Below, piece after piece: positions 12,458 through 24,886 of a stretch of 64,000 nt of DNA (position 1 is its first letter; every line of letters starts with the position of its first letter). Source of the DNA: Spizellomyces punctatus DAOM BR117 (Eukaryota; Chytridiomycota; Chytridiomycetes; Spizellomycetales; Spizellomycetaceae); NCBI RefSeq assembly GCF_000182565.1, contig NW_015971538.1, forward strand, positions 2,042,983 to 2,106,982, given 5' to 3'. The translations under genes were made by a program, and so were the position numbers. The notes under the pieces are model-generated. The model saw nothing but the letters and a program-made list of their open reading frames with translations. It had not been told where the DNA came from and ran no database searches.

Positions 12458-12870
12458 TCAGACATTAACGGAATACCCACAATAGATATTGTTTGTCAAA
12501 ATGTATTGTGCAGGTTTCGCAACTGCTTGCTGAGATTTGGCCTTCTCTTCGGGCTGTGCCTCTGGTGGCGCTTGAGGAGTGGCAGGCGGTGCAGATGACA
12601 ATCCAAGTGTTTGTCCCAGCGTTTGTGTTATTGTAGACAGCAGCCCGCCGCTTTCAGCGGGCTGACTTACATCAGTGTCCTTGCTCGGCTTTTGTTGTTG
12701 TCCTTGCGACGGAGTCGACGGCCGAGATGCTACAGAGATTTGGGAGGAGGGGGAAGTGACGGAGCGCGGAGGTTTTGGCGAACTTGACGGTGCGGATGCT
12801 GGTTTGCAGAAGCTATTGCTCTGCGTTACCCCTCAGTTGCAGTGATTGAGACCCACCCACAGTCTACGCA
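12458..12870 (-). CDS. Orphan Pro/Ser/Gln-rich 3' exon of an unrecognised gene
   Basis: About 135 codons are open on the minus strand, ending TGA 12458-12460. The text is Ser/Pro/Gln-rich, then LLSTITQTLGQTLGLSS, then another Pro/Gln-rich stretch and NNIYCGYSVNV. There is no ATG, and an in-frame TGA lies upstream, so it must be a 3' exon entered from a splice acceptor (CAG or TAG near 12815-12835) or a gene relic. Candidate upstream sequence at 12990-13190 (MTAQVPLMSNLYTQRT...) cannot be joined with certainty. It converges on the M28 peptidase, whose own tail is similarly Pro/Thr-rich, but I see no clear homology. Confidence 0.35.
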
Positions 12871-14948
12871 CCCTGCATCGCTAATGTGGCTGGGACAAAC
12901 ATAAAACCAGTCTACAGAATTTGTCTAGCATGCATCAGACTGTTAGTGCATGATAAAGACAGAAGCAGCCAACGTGAATCCATACCAATACAGTTATGCA
13001 GAATTTTGAACACACGAAACACGGTGCTTCACTGGTCGCTGGATAACAGTAGCAGTACGGCGCATGAGTTTGGTGAATATGCAACAGTGTGCTGCTGTAC
13101 ATTCAGGTATACCTGTTCTTTGCGTGTAGAGGTTTGACATTAACGGTACTTGGGCGGTCATCTTGTCTGGAGCATCGTTTGCCAATCCCACCGACCTTTC
13201 CAGGTCATATCACTCCCCACGGCACGTGAATCCTCCAAGCCACTAGTACTGTAGTTCAATCAACGCTACCTAGTCAAGCTTGGCATTTGTTTTTTCCTTG
13301 TTCAGCCTCTGGCGCTACCGAATGGATAGTGCGATTCTGCTGGTCCCGCCTATGTTTAGTTAAAGCAGTATCAACTCATTAATCCCTAAAGCAAACGAAC
13401 TACTGAGCATTTGTGTTCAAGAGGGTCAATCTTTCAAGGTTTTTGAAGCATATTGAAAGGACATTAGAGCAAATAGGGAACCAGTGCACTGCAGGGAACA
13501 AGCGCGCAAGTCATCTCCTCGTACCCTTGGCTCACCCTCAATACCATCATGATGGCTGTGACATACAAAACATCCATTTTCACCTTTTTAGTTTAGGCAT
13601 CTGTAGGAGTAGCATCGTCTTTGTGACGTATGCCTGGAACCCGCATGGAAAGGTTCTCCTGACTTTGCTGGATCTGACCATGCATCTTTATGCGCCTGAG
13701 ATGGCAAGACTTGTCGCTTTTTGAAGAAATGCAGAAACGCACAAAAAGTGACATTCTCGTCAGAGAGCACCTTGTTCTGGAATGAGGTTATCACACTATG
13801 TTCCTATTTCTGTCTAACGTAGCGGCTCATTTGGGAACGGTTGCTCAGCAATACCTGTAATGAAAAGAACAAATAGCAATTCTGTAGGTCACACACAAGC
13901 TAAGGAAATGGAAGACCCAAACGCTGTCGCCAGCCAATATCGAACAACCAAGGGGCCATGCGGCGGCCACACGCAAGCCGTGTCTAATCAACAGTGGATA
14001 GTCGGTATTCGAAACTCGAAAAAGAATGGATCGCTGTCATTCGTTTGTGGGTTACAGTGCGTTCCTATCGCCTGCTTCCCCAATGTCCCCAGATACAATG
14101 ATGGACATTCTTTTCATCCGATGATCAGGGCAGATTACAAATTGAGCAGTCACCCCAGGAAGGGGGCATGGCAGTGTCCCGCGGACGAATTGTTGATTGG
14201 GGGGAGGATCAGAACAGTTGTTTTGATCATCACTAGAACACTGTGCGCAGAAGGAAGAAACTTGTATATCCAAAACAGGAAATTGGAAAACAAGCTCCTT
14301 GTCTGCGCATTGAATCGCACACTGCACACAAATGGTACGCGCATAGCAAAAGAGATTTTTACACTCCCCAAAGGCCGTGATCAAAAAGGTTGATCTTTAT
14401 CGCTTTTAGTGTGCGTTTGTGTGTTGCTTGCCGTCAGATGACTACTTTTGTCTCTAGATGGTTCACCCAAAACACTTTTTGCACAAGAGATTCCAAACGA
14501 TAAACGACAAGGATTTTTTTACTGTTCAATTTGTGAGCAAGATCTTTTTCACGCTTGTCGCAGTGTTTGATCGTGGTGACCAGTAAGACATGCCGATCAA
14601 ATCATGATGGCCAGCAAGAAACAGCAAAAATACTTGCTTTTGGTTCTTCATGTACGAGGATTGCGCAATGCAGATGGCGGTCTCGTTGCTACAATCTCTT
14701 AAACTCCCCATGCTTTGTTGGCTTTTGCTCCTTCTTGCTCATCCATGAATGCAAATACCCTTATCGCTAATGGAAAGTGGCAGTGGTACAGATGGGAAGA
14801 AAGAGCGCAATTCCAACAATGACCAAATCGCTGTGCATGCACTGTGGGGAAGGACATAAAAGGGCAGGATGTACAGTCCTTCCCCACAGTCCCAAATCCC
14901 AGTCGCCCAACCTCATATCCCACAAACACTCTCTCTCAAAGCAACACA
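12871..14948. other. About 2 kb without a confident gene
   Basis: Frames of 60-177 residues occur on both strands, the longest being 13860-14393 (+) and a Cys-rich overlapping frame 14052-14384 (-). None has a recognisable domain, signal peptide or consistent splicing. The last 100 bp hold the M36 promoter and leader. Confidence 0.45.
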
Positions 14949-16815
14949 ATGGTCAAGTTTGCCACCTCCACTGCGCTGGTCGCAGCTGCCCTTGCCTCTT
15001 CTGCTCTCACTGTCCTTGCCGCACCCGCTCCTACTACCCAGAGCGTGGACATTCCTTCCTTCCAGCGTGATCCCGCTTACGCTGTCTATGGCAAGGGTAC
15101 TGCAGCTCCACCTTCCTTTGGCCCGGTTGATGACAAGACCGCGGCTTTGTCGCACATTAGCGAACAGACTGGCGTCCCTGTGGGCGAGCTCGAGGTGACA
15201 GATGACTACTCTAGTGCCAACGGCGTTAGGCACATCTACGTTAAGAGGGTCTTGAACGGATACCGGGTAAGTGCGACTTTCGAAGCGGTAGATGCCTTGT
15301 GTGATGAAAGCGCGCTGACTTTTATATTTGCAAACCCAGATTGGTAACCAAGTCGGCAACATTTCAGTCAAGGACGGCAAGATCCTTTCCTTTGGAAACT
15401 CTTTTGCGCCTGCCAACAACTTCGCCCCACCAACCATTGACGAGCCCACCGCCAAGGTGAACGCCCAGCAAGCCATCCAGACCGCTGAGAAGGCATTGGG
15501 TCTCAAGGCAAACAGCATCAAGCCCTTCAACCGCTACGTTGAAAGCTCTGACAGTAAATACGAATTCGCTTGGACCTTCCAGGTCCAGTCTGCACCTGGT
15601 GCCAAAGACCTCAAGTGGTACGAAGTTGATGTGTCCGCCAAGACCGGAAAGATCATCAGTGTCACCAACTGGGTGAAAGACGCTTCTTACACTGTCGCCG
15701 ACTTCCGCGGGGCCGACCCCACCAAACAAATCATCACCGTGAAGGACCCCGCCAACGCTGTTGCCTCACCTAAAGGCTGGCACAACGATGGGACTACGGC
15801 CTTCACCGAGACCCGTGGTAACAACGCATTTGCGTACAACTCCTCTGGCGGTTCAAAGGTTACTGCCAAGGGCGGTGCTCAGAACAACTACAACACCAAA
15901 TACGACGTGAATGCCAATGCCAACACGGCCAGCAACAAGCAAGCCGCGATCGCGAACGTATTCTACGTTGCAAACAGCATGCACGATCTTTTCTACCAAT
16001 ACGGTTTCAACGAAGCTGCTGGAAACTTCCAAGTAAGCAACAATGGAAAGGGCGGACGGGGCAATGATGCCGTATCGATCAGCGCGCAGGATCCCAACGG
16101 TACAAACAACGCCAACTTTGCCACTCCACCTGACGGCCAAACACCTCAGATGAACATGTACGTCTTCACCAGTACCAAACCCACCAGGGATGGTGATTTG
16201 GAGAACGATATTCCCATTCATGAATACACTCACGGTATCAGTAACCGCCTGACGGGTGGACCCGCCAACTCCAACTGTCTCCGTACCACTGAGGCCGGTG
16301 GTATGGGTGAAGGTTGGTCTGACACCGCTGCTCTCTTCGTTCAGCGTCGTGCTACCCACACCCGCGACACCGACCTGGTCATGGGTGATTGGGTAACCGG
16401 AAACCCACGCGGTATCAGAACTCAACCCTACTCCACCAGCCTTCAGCGCAACACTCTCAAGTACTCCACCGTCGGCAGACTTAACGAGGTTCACGCCATT
16501 GGTGAAGTCTGGGCCACCATCTGGAACGAAGTCTACTGGAACTTGGTGGACCAGTCTGGCTTCTCTGACGATATTTTCAACGCTAACCAAGAGAAGGGTA
16601 ACATTGTCGCCTTCCAGCTCTTTGTTGACTCACTTGCCCTTCAACCTTGCAACCCAACCATGATTGCCGCCCGTGATGCCATTCTCCAAGCCGATGAGAA
16701 CCGTTACGACGGTAAATACAAGTGCGCCATCTGGAAAGGATTCGCCAAGAGGGGTATGGGTGCCAACGCTACCACTTCCAAGGTTGACGACTTTACCCTT
16801 CCTGCTGGATGTTAA
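14949..16815 (+). CDS. Secreted M36 fungalysin metallopeptidase
   Basis: A 597-residue prepropeptidase with one intron (exons 14949-15266 and 15340-16815). Residues 1-24 form a signal peptide (ALVAAALASSALTVLAAPA). The FTP propeptide follows (ALSHISEQTGV; YVKRVLNGYRIGNQVGNISV). The mature domain has the zinc-binding HEYTH motif at His400-His404 and the third ligand Glu430 in GMGEGWSD. Length and order fit the family. Fungalysins degrade extracellular proteins such as keratin, elastin and collagen and are expanded in chytrids; that is family knowledge, not shown here. Codon use is C-ending rich compared with neighbours, consistent with high expression. It lies 2.8 kb downstream of a second secreted peptidase on the same strand. 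Confidence 0.97.
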
Positions 16816-17376
16816 TAGAGATGAATTTGGGTAGATGGGATTAGAATACCCTTCCATGACGTCTATGATACATATATACCTAGTGTAGATGCCTTTGTTA
16901 TATGGTAGATACTTTTTGTTTAGCACTGCGGGTTCGGTGTGCAGCACTCTATGATAAACTGAAAATAATACGGTTTTGTTGATCACATTTGAGACATCGA
17001 GACATTTCTTGTTATGTGGGCAATGACAAAAGACAAAACACCAGCGTCCAATGGGTCTGGCGAGTGCCAGCCCGGATAAAGCTAACTAGCTGCTAGACCC
17101 TAATTATGCTTATGCGATATAGAACGGTTGGTCTAACCGGGTAACTTTGTTTATGCTCGTCCAACCATCGGATCACGTGATCCACCAGCCGCTTCATGTC
17201 CCGTCATTCTCGTGTACGTGAATGTCGAATGAGAGTTCCATTTTACTCGTGATAGGGCCCAAGGAAGATCTTCCATTCAGACGCTTGAATAAGGGTGGAT
17301 TTGCCTCCTCTAAGTGCTGCTTATGCTAGACAGCATAGTGATCTACGAGAATACACGAGTTCTCTGACCGCCAGAT
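16816..17376. other. Intergenic region
   Basis: 3' end of the fungalysin gene and upstream region of the golgin. No further feature is seen. Confidence 0.5.
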
Positions 17377-20300
17377 ATGGGGGACGCGGACAAAGAGCGC
17401 GAGGAAAAACTGAAATTGGCGAGGAAGAAGGTGGGTCTCTAAACAGGAACTGTGGGCGTTATGTTGGGAACTATCTTTTGCCAAGTTGATTAAACCGCTT
17501 TGCTTTGCTGCAGTTGAACAAGTTTCGGCAAAAGAAGGTAACAACTTCCGGTGACGCTGGAGATGCAAAGGTAGCTACATGGGTGGACCGTTCTCTCTAT
17601 CTGTAAAATTGAATGCTGAGAACGACTTGTAATTCAGGACTACTCGACGGAGCGTCTGATGCCTTCAAACAAGCTCAATGGCTCAACGACGTCCCTAGAA
17701 TCTGTTGAGATTGGAGGCGAAGAAAACACGCTGGGCTCTGGGCCAGTGCCAGCACAGAAAGCAAATACTGGGGTCGTTTCGGCTGGACTGCCTCCTCCAC
17801 CACCATCCTCAGCACTGCCACCGCAAGCATATACTGCTGCTCCACGGGGAAGAGTATACGATCCTGAGGTCCTGAAACCGGACATATCACAAGGTGAACT
17901 TGAAAAACCAGCGACAGAGGGAAATACCAATGATGGAGGGTCTTTTTTGGGTGGGTGGATGGGGAGAATTATTGGCCGAACGCCCTCATCGCCGTCAGCA
18001 CCATCCATACATCCAGATCACCATACGAGTGTGGAGGCTCATACCGTTGGCGTGCCAAGGAATAATGCAACAGATGGTCAAGATCAGTCACCACTATCCA
18101 TTACACCGCAATCAACCTCACCTGTCCATGCTCCTCCAAAGTCGCCTTATGCTTACACCCAATCACCTTCCGTCTCACATCCAACCCCGACTTTGCAATC
18201 TGGTGCGTATTCGACATCAGATAATTTGCACAAAATAAATGAGCTGCAAGCCGCTTTGGAAGTCGCTCGACTGGAAACGAAACAAGAGCACGACGCTCGC
18301 ATGGCGGTCGAGCAGCGAGTTACCATCTTGACAGCGCAGATTAACGGTGCTCTGGAGCGAATGGTAAAGGAGAAACAAAGTTTGGTGGAGAAGCTTGCGT
18401 CTGCCGAACAGGAAAGAGATGCGGCAATTCAGGAAACAGAGAGATTGAAGGTTGACAAAGAGGGAACTTCATCAAGCAATGCACAACTGCAAGAACGAGA
18501 GGAGGGTGTTCTTGTCTTGGAAGAAGAAATTAGGGCGAGGCTGAAGGAAGTTGAACGATGGAGCAATGAGGTTTCGGAAAGGGAAAGGGAATTTTCAAGG
18601 GAAAAGGAACGGGTGGAAAATATGCTCCGACAAGTCGAAGAGGCGAAGGCAGCGGTTGAGACCGAGCGCATAGAGCTGGAACGTTTGCGAGACTTGGGGG
18701 GCATGAAGGCGACAGAGGGTGGCGATGGGTCACCACACGACGAGATGCTGGCTGAAATCCAGCGAGCAGGGGAGGAGCTAGAAGATGAAAAGCGTGCAGT
18801 GGAGGAAATGAGGCAGCGTGCTGAGAACTTACTTGTTCAACATGAACGCTTCAAGGTTGATATGGAAAAGGAGCGTCACGCAATTCACGAGGAAAGAGCG
18901 ACGCTGATGGAGGAACAAGCCCAGTTGCAAGCGGCAAAGGTTGCAGTTGCCACCCAATATCAACAAATTGAGGAAGCTAGGCAGGCAGTGGAAGACGAGC
19001 AACAAAACCTTTATGAGGCTCGACGAAGACTAGAGGCGGATACGGCTGCCCTGGAAGCTAGAGAATCGGTTTCCGCGAACATTACTGGGCATCAAGACCA
19101 ACCGGGGAGCTTGGAGCTTGAAGCTGAGCGTGCAGCTCTTGGTGCTCGTGAGTCAGAACTGCAGAAACAATTTGATGCGCTGAATGAGAGGGCGTCAAGT
19201 ATCGACCGGAGCGCTAGGGAAGTAAGCGAAGCGCAGCGGTTGCTCGAGGCAGATAAACGATCATTGGAAGCCCAACGGACGCAACTATCAGAAAGAGAAG
19301 ATAAGTTTCGCAAAATATCCGAAGAGTTTCTGGCTCGGCAAGAGCAATCCAATATCGAAGCGGATCAAGTGGCCCGTGACAGGGTGGCTGCCGAGACGCT
19401 TCGTAGACAGGTTGAGATGGAACGAGCAAAGCTTAGTGTTGAGCGCGCGGCTGTTGAGGCGGCCGAGGCCAAAGTGGCCGCTGATCGCGCAGCTCTTGCA
19501 GACAGAGAGGGAAAATTACAACGGTGGGCTGAAGAGATCGGCCATAAGCAGAGTTCTGTGAACGAGGAGAGGCGCCGATTGGAGGACCAAAGAAACCGTA
19601 TTGAGGAATCAAGAAAGGTGGTGGAGACGGAGCGCAGAACTTTGGATGCAGATCGCGCTGCCTTTGCCGAGAGAGAGGTCAAGTATCGCGAATTAATGGA
19701 CGAACTATTGGCTAAGCAGGCCACAGTACGCGAGGAAGGAATCAGAGTAGAGCAATTGAGAATACAGTATGAGAAAGACCGTAGCCAACTGGAGCAAGAC
19801 CGTCGATTGCTTTTGGAGCGGGAAGGGCAATTGCGTCAGCGAACGCAAGAGTTACTGGCCGGACAAGATGCCGCAACAGAAGAAGCTCAGCGAGCGGCAG
19901 ACCTGAGACGGCAATGCGACATAGATAGGGCCCAGCTTGAAACCGAACGAACGGCACTTTTGGAGAGGGAAGCCAAGCACAAGCAGGCCGTCGAGGAGTT
20001 TTTGAAGCAGCGCCAGGCTGCCAATGAAGCAGCCGCCCGAACTTCAGAGAAGCAACGTCAGTTGGAAATTGATCGGGTCACACTTTCAGAGAGGGAAGCT
20101 CTGGCTAACCGAGCGCTGGAAGATCACGCTGCCAAGCAGCGAGAGTTGGATGGTGCTATTCGAACCTTCAACGAATTCAAGGCACAGCTAGATTCCGCCA
20201 TGCAGCAGCGGGAGGCTAGTTTACAGGACGAAAAGCGAGAGCTCGAGGCAGAGCGAGCGGCTATCAAACAACACGCCGCCAAGGAACGCGCAGAGATGGA

Positions 20301-22302
20301 AGCCCAGATGAGAGTGGAACGAGCCAAGTTGGAGGAATCCTTGAGGATGGTGGAAGCTGACCGAGCTGCCGTCAGCAAGAGGGAAGAAACAGTGCGAAAG
20401 TCGATGGAAGATATTGACAAAAAGAAAGTTGTGTTAGCCGAAGAGTTGGGCAAAATCGATGTGGAGCGGAGTCGAGTGGCCGTTTTGAGAGCACAGGTTG
20501 AACAGGAACGTGTGGAGACGGAAGCAAAACTCAGGACTATAACTGCAAAAGAAGCGGAACTTGCTCGTGCTCTGTCAAATGCACCTGGCTCATTGAAGAG
20601 TTTGGGTGGCGAATCTCCAGAGCGTGTCAAGACTCTTGAGACACAGATCGCACAACTGTCGCTGGAAAGGGACACATTGCGCGAGCGTCTCTCTACTGCA
20701 CTTACGACACACGAAGCGGCCGCAAGGCAGATGAGCTTGCATGGCACTGATGTGCAATCATTACGGGATCGAATTGCGGAGTTGGAAAGGGAGAACCGAA
20801 GCTTTCAAAGTAATGTTTTGCGGCTAACCGACATGCTCGAAAATGAGAGGCGGAAAGATATTGGCGGTGTGGGCATAGGCAAAGGGCCGTCCATCCTGAC
20901 CTCTCCAGTCCCATCTGTCCATACCCATGTAGATGACCGCGTGCATGCATTGGAACTGGAGCTTGCCCGATTACGAACCGCAGTGGGGCAAAATGGCCAT
21001 CCACTCGGGAATGCGGAGCAACAGGGCCTTGCCAACGACAACCGAGGAAGCGACGTTGTGAAACCGTCAATTCAAGCGTGGACTGGCCCCGACAAACTTT
21101 TGTCAGAAGCTGGTGCTGGTGAAAGAGAAGGAAAAACCACGCATGACCTACTTAATGTGATAGTGGCACTGACAAGGTACGTGCGCTACATGTGGGCGGG
21201 AGAGCTGACAACATGAACTAACGTGTGCTCTGTCGATAGTACGAACCAAAGTCTTAGCAACAAGCTGGAAGAGTTGGGATCTCAGCATCGACCACCAGGA
21301 ACGTTACCAATGCCAGTACCCTCTCCCATCCCACCCAGTTCTATGGCACCGCAGGCCCGTACACCTCGTATTCCTGATGTGCGTCCACAGCAAGATCAGC
21401 ATAGCCGGTATTACGACGGGTATGATCGACCTCCATTTCCAGAAGCAGGGGGATCATTTTACGGTGCAGCCGGTAGAGACACGCACCAGGCTGACTATCC
21501 TCGACGACCCACCAGTCCGTATGTTGGCAAAGGTCGTCAGGAGGAAGGGTACGCGACCGACTATGATTATGAAACTGGGCGCGGACTGAGGAGAGGACGG
21601 CCTGTCGTACCTGCTCCTGTGTATTCAAATGGGGATCGTAAAGTGTCTGTCGCGTCCGTGCGCTCTGAGTACAAGGATGCTGATGGAAGTAGAGGGCAAG
21701 CCACACGGAAAGTGGGCGGGGTCTCCGTGCCAGATGCCGCCGGAAACAGCAGTAGAAGAGAATCGGAAGCACACAGGGGGTCAAGGGGACCATCGACTAC
21801 TCGTCCTGGCCCTTACCAGACTACGCGAAGAATGAGTATCACCTCGGATCGCTCAGATGCTGCTAGCCATACATCCACGTATTCCACCGCAACAGCTGCT
21901 GCTGCCGCTGCAGCTGCCCGAACAGCTGCATTGAGAGCAAAATTAGAGGCTGCAAGAGCACGAGTTGGTGGCGAAAGCACTGCAGCCCCTAATCTTACAA
22001 GTGCCAGCGTTCCTGCTCCGGTTCCGTTGCCCGAAGCGGTTCGACCACCGCAACCCACTAGGTATCGCAACCCTCCACAAGGAGCACCACGATCATCTTC
22101 CGCAGATCGCGACAAGGACCGCGAAGAAAGGCCGAGAAGACCCAGTGGACGACACCCACCATCTGAGGCTACCACGGGTATGCAATTGTACTTTAGTAAT
22201 GAGGATTTAGCCGGATTCAGCGAAACTACCAAGAGAATCTTGTTTGGGGAGGGAGAAGGTGGTAGTAGTAGAAGTGGACATGGGTCAACCAGAGGGGCAT
22301 GA
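17377..22302 (+). CDS. Long coiled-coil golgin-like protein (GM130-type N-terminus)
   Basis: Predicted 1570 residues in four exons: 17377-17430, 17514-17570, 17638-21176 and 21240-22302. Phases agree throughout. The N-terminus (KLKLARKKLNKFRQKK, split across exons 1-2) resembles the basic p115-binding start of GM130/GOLGA2 golgins. A disordered Ser/Pro region to about residue 190 precedes some 900 residues of continuous coiled coil rich in Glu, Arg, Ala and Leu. The C-terminal third is disordered and basic (Arg/Pro/Ser), with a poly-Ala helix near 21880-21960 and an end block MQLYFSNEDLAGFSETTKRILFG. No transmembrane segment is visible. Likely role is tethering at the Golgi or another membrane; a spindle-pole or septum coiled-coil protein is an alternative. 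Function is inferred from the short N-terminal match only. Confidence 0.8.
19141..20120 (+). repeat. 49-residue internal repeats in the golgin coiled coil
   Basis: The protein repeats a unit starting [AL]-x-E-R-E-x-K followed by E-E/L-L-x-x-Q about 14 residues later and D-R-x-x-L-E near its end. Successive starts are 49, 70, 56, 49 and 49 residues apart. 49 is seven heptads, and 56 and 70 are 49 plus one or three heptads. The period therefore preserves coiled-coil register. Confidence 0.75.
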
Positions 22303-22688
22303 GCTTGTGCAGTTGTATGGAAACAATGCGGAGCGTGTATTTTCTTGACACGAGCTGTCATGTGGGGATGGGTGATTGTAAAGACCTCTTTCTTTTGCTT
22401 TTATGTTGATTTTAATTGATGATTTTTTTCTACATGGTATTGGATGTATGTTGCCATCTGATGGACATTGCTCATATATACGGAATTTCCAAATCGGCGG
22501 CTGCTGTAAAAAGCTTCTTGTCAAGTGAACGGCAGTGGTATTATAGTGGGCAACTACGTGGATGTATTCTACCGTTTTTTGTGGGACTTGCATTGGGGTT
22601 TTGCCGCTGTTTAATGTCAACGTGGATCCGCAGCTCATCCAGTGGTCGTAATAGCTATGAAGGAAAACACTTTTAGTGAATGTAACCT
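22303..22688. other. Intergenic region before tRNA-Gly
   Basis: Golgin 3' end followed by AT-rich sequence. No other feature is recognised. Confidence 0.5.
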
Positions 22689-22759
22689 GCATTGGTGGTT
22701 TAGTGGCATAATTACCGCCTGCCACGCGGTAGACCCGAGTTCGATTCTCGGCCAATGCA
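22689..22759 (+). tRNA. tRNA-Gly (anticodon GCC)
   Basis: A 71-nt cloverleaf without intron. The acceptor stem GCATTGG pairs with CCAATGC, and the discriminator is A. The anticodon stem ACCGC/GCGGT closes loop CTGCCAC, placing GCC at 22721-22723. The T arm contains GTTCGATTC. The sequence is close to the conserved eukaryotic tRNA-Gly(GCC). Confidence 0.97.
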
Positions 22760-24847
22760 TTAGTGTAACACAGGATCTTTTTTTTGTCCAACGGTTGCTG
22801 AAGGGAAAGCCTCTCCGCCCTGTAATGAGCTGCACATGACAAATGAGCTAGTTCCATTTAAAGTCATGAAAGGTTGCCAGCTGGCGATAGTTAGTGGCAG
22901 GGGCAGGGAATAAGCCGAATGCAAACGTTTCTGATGTTCGGGCAAAAGGCGATATGCCCAGAGGTAAACCCTAGCCGTTGAGCAAGAGCTCAGGCGCTGC
23001 AAGAGTGAGATAACTCTATCTGATGACTGCAAATGCCAAAGGCCTAGAGCAGACTCATTGTGGAAGAACATTTGTTGTATTTTTCACTTGATGTAACATG
23101 CATATGTCGACATGGCTTCCAGAATTTGTGAGAATCCCAATTGTGGCATGGAATTGTGTAAAAGGATGGAAAGGGTAAAATTGGTCGGAGGAATGCCGCT
23201 AATCGTGTCTACTGCATCACTTGTCCGTTAAAATGGGTGATTTTCTACCAGTGTGCAGGGGACGCTGCATCTATCCCAGTCCAGATCTGCTTAGGAGAGG
23301 AACGTAGACGAGGAAAGTCTGTAGTAGGAGTCTGACCTAGAGCAAGGACAATGCGATGTGGCCATCCTGACGAGTCCAATAATTCTCATCTGATGGATGG
23401 AAGGTAGGGAGGGTCATCCGGCCTCGCTAGATCTGTCGGTGTATTGATGCAACTTTTGGAGCGGGAGTATACCATGACTCGGAATGGGTATTGTATTGGA
23501 ATAGGCTTTGTGTATATACGCTGTCTTTGTTATTGCAACAGACGTTATGTGTATACGCTTGTGTTTGTTATCTTGGATGATCCTTTGATGAGTTTGGCCC
23601 TCGTTGAACCTGACGATCTGGGGATGTTGGAATATCGTTGACGGGGTTATGAGATACGGAAAAAGCATAGTTGCAAAATGCCCCACGCATCAACGTTTCT
23701 CTTGTATGGTGAATTCGACCATCTTTACTACACCAGCATCCTCACAAAATATGCGCAGCTCATCCCGATGCTCCGCTTTCTCGCCCCCCGCTCCGTTGTC
23801 ATCCGCCGACCTTGACAGGATTTGGCACGATAACTCATTGCAAATTCGTGCTGGCCCAAAATAAGATGCAGATTTTACTGACCAACGGGCGGTAAGCTTG
23901 AGTAAACTTAACCCAAAAGAGCCTGTTGCGTTCATACTGTAAAAGGTGCGCCAGCATACTATTAGAATAAAATGAATGAGGAACGGACTGTCTCTCCCTC
24001 TCTCAAAACTAAGGATCACTATCAAGTAAAACGCATATCATGCATATGGCACCTTATTCTACTCAGGGCCTTTCATGAAATGCTGGTCGATATCATGATG
24101 GACAGGTATGATCCATTTTGCAAAGCCTTGTACTATTTCCCAAGCCCAAAAGTTTTGGGTTCACAAGATACTTAGTTCATAACGTCAAATTTCACAGATG
24201 CCGAACAGAATGGGGAAACCATCGCTCTGTGACTATGAGGCGCTTCATGGAGACGTTTTCAACGTCACTTGATCTCATACTTGGACACGAATGGCATTCT
24301 TACAGAAGTGATAGAGTCCAAGAACAAGGGAATAGAACTGGAAAGAACGTATTGCAGCTCTCAGCATGATCAATCGGGAACATCAAACCTTTTACATCGA
24401 ACTCTCTGGGTATGGCGAAACAGTCTGCAAAGCACATACATTTGTGCATCAGCACCCTGCCTAAACTGTCCAGTTGGATATCAAAGTTTGGTCTCTGCGA
24501 TCTATTTACATGAAGCGACTATCACACGATGATTTTGGTACACAAGAATGGCAGATAGACCATGTCATCCCCGCATCACATATTTCCAAAATTTAACTAT
24601 GTGCACGACTATTCTCCCCCATCAAATGAGGGATGTCGGCAATTACAACTGTCCCCTCCATCAAATGATGGATATCAAGTGCTTTTTGCCGCACGTTTCC
24701 TTGTATCTGCAATATGCGACGCTGCGCAGTAGAAGTTTGTCCGCCACTCCGGACGCGCGTCAATTTCCGAAAGTTAATTAAGAGTATTACTAGGCAACCC
24801 GCATGTCAGCTATATAAACGGGTAGAACGCGCCCCTCCTCGCTCCCC
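22760..24847. other. Gene-poor stretch
   Basis: No confident gene in 2.1 kb. Small frames are scattered on both strands. One fragment at 23112-23336 is Cys-rich in two frames and is discussed as a finding. The stretch leads into the tandem-repeat island. Confidence 0.45.
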
Positions 24848-24870
24848 CTGCAGCGATTGCATCGCTGCAG
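24848..24870. repeat. Perfect hairpin palindrome at the edge of the tandem array
   Basis: Two perfect 10-bp arms (CTGCAGCGAT and its reverse complement) are separated by three bases (TGC). It ends 16 bp before the first tandem copy. No T-tract follows, so it does not look like a terminator. Confidence 0.85.
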
Positions 24871-24886
24871 GGTCCTCAGAGGTATC

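Noticed and set aside
13860-14393. 177-residue plus-strand frame and overlapping Cys-rich minus frame 14052-14384
   Set aside because: Each is plausible alone, they exclude each other, and neither has a domain, signal peptide or splice partners.
15853-16590. 245-residue frame antisense to the fungalysin
   Set aside because: It lies wholly opposite the M36 catalytic domain and has no recognisable domain; GC3-rich codons keep the antisense open.
20124-20747. 207-residue Ser/Ala-rich frame antisense to the golgin
   Set aside because: It is a shadow of the Glu/Arg/Ala-rich coiled-coil codons on the plus strand.
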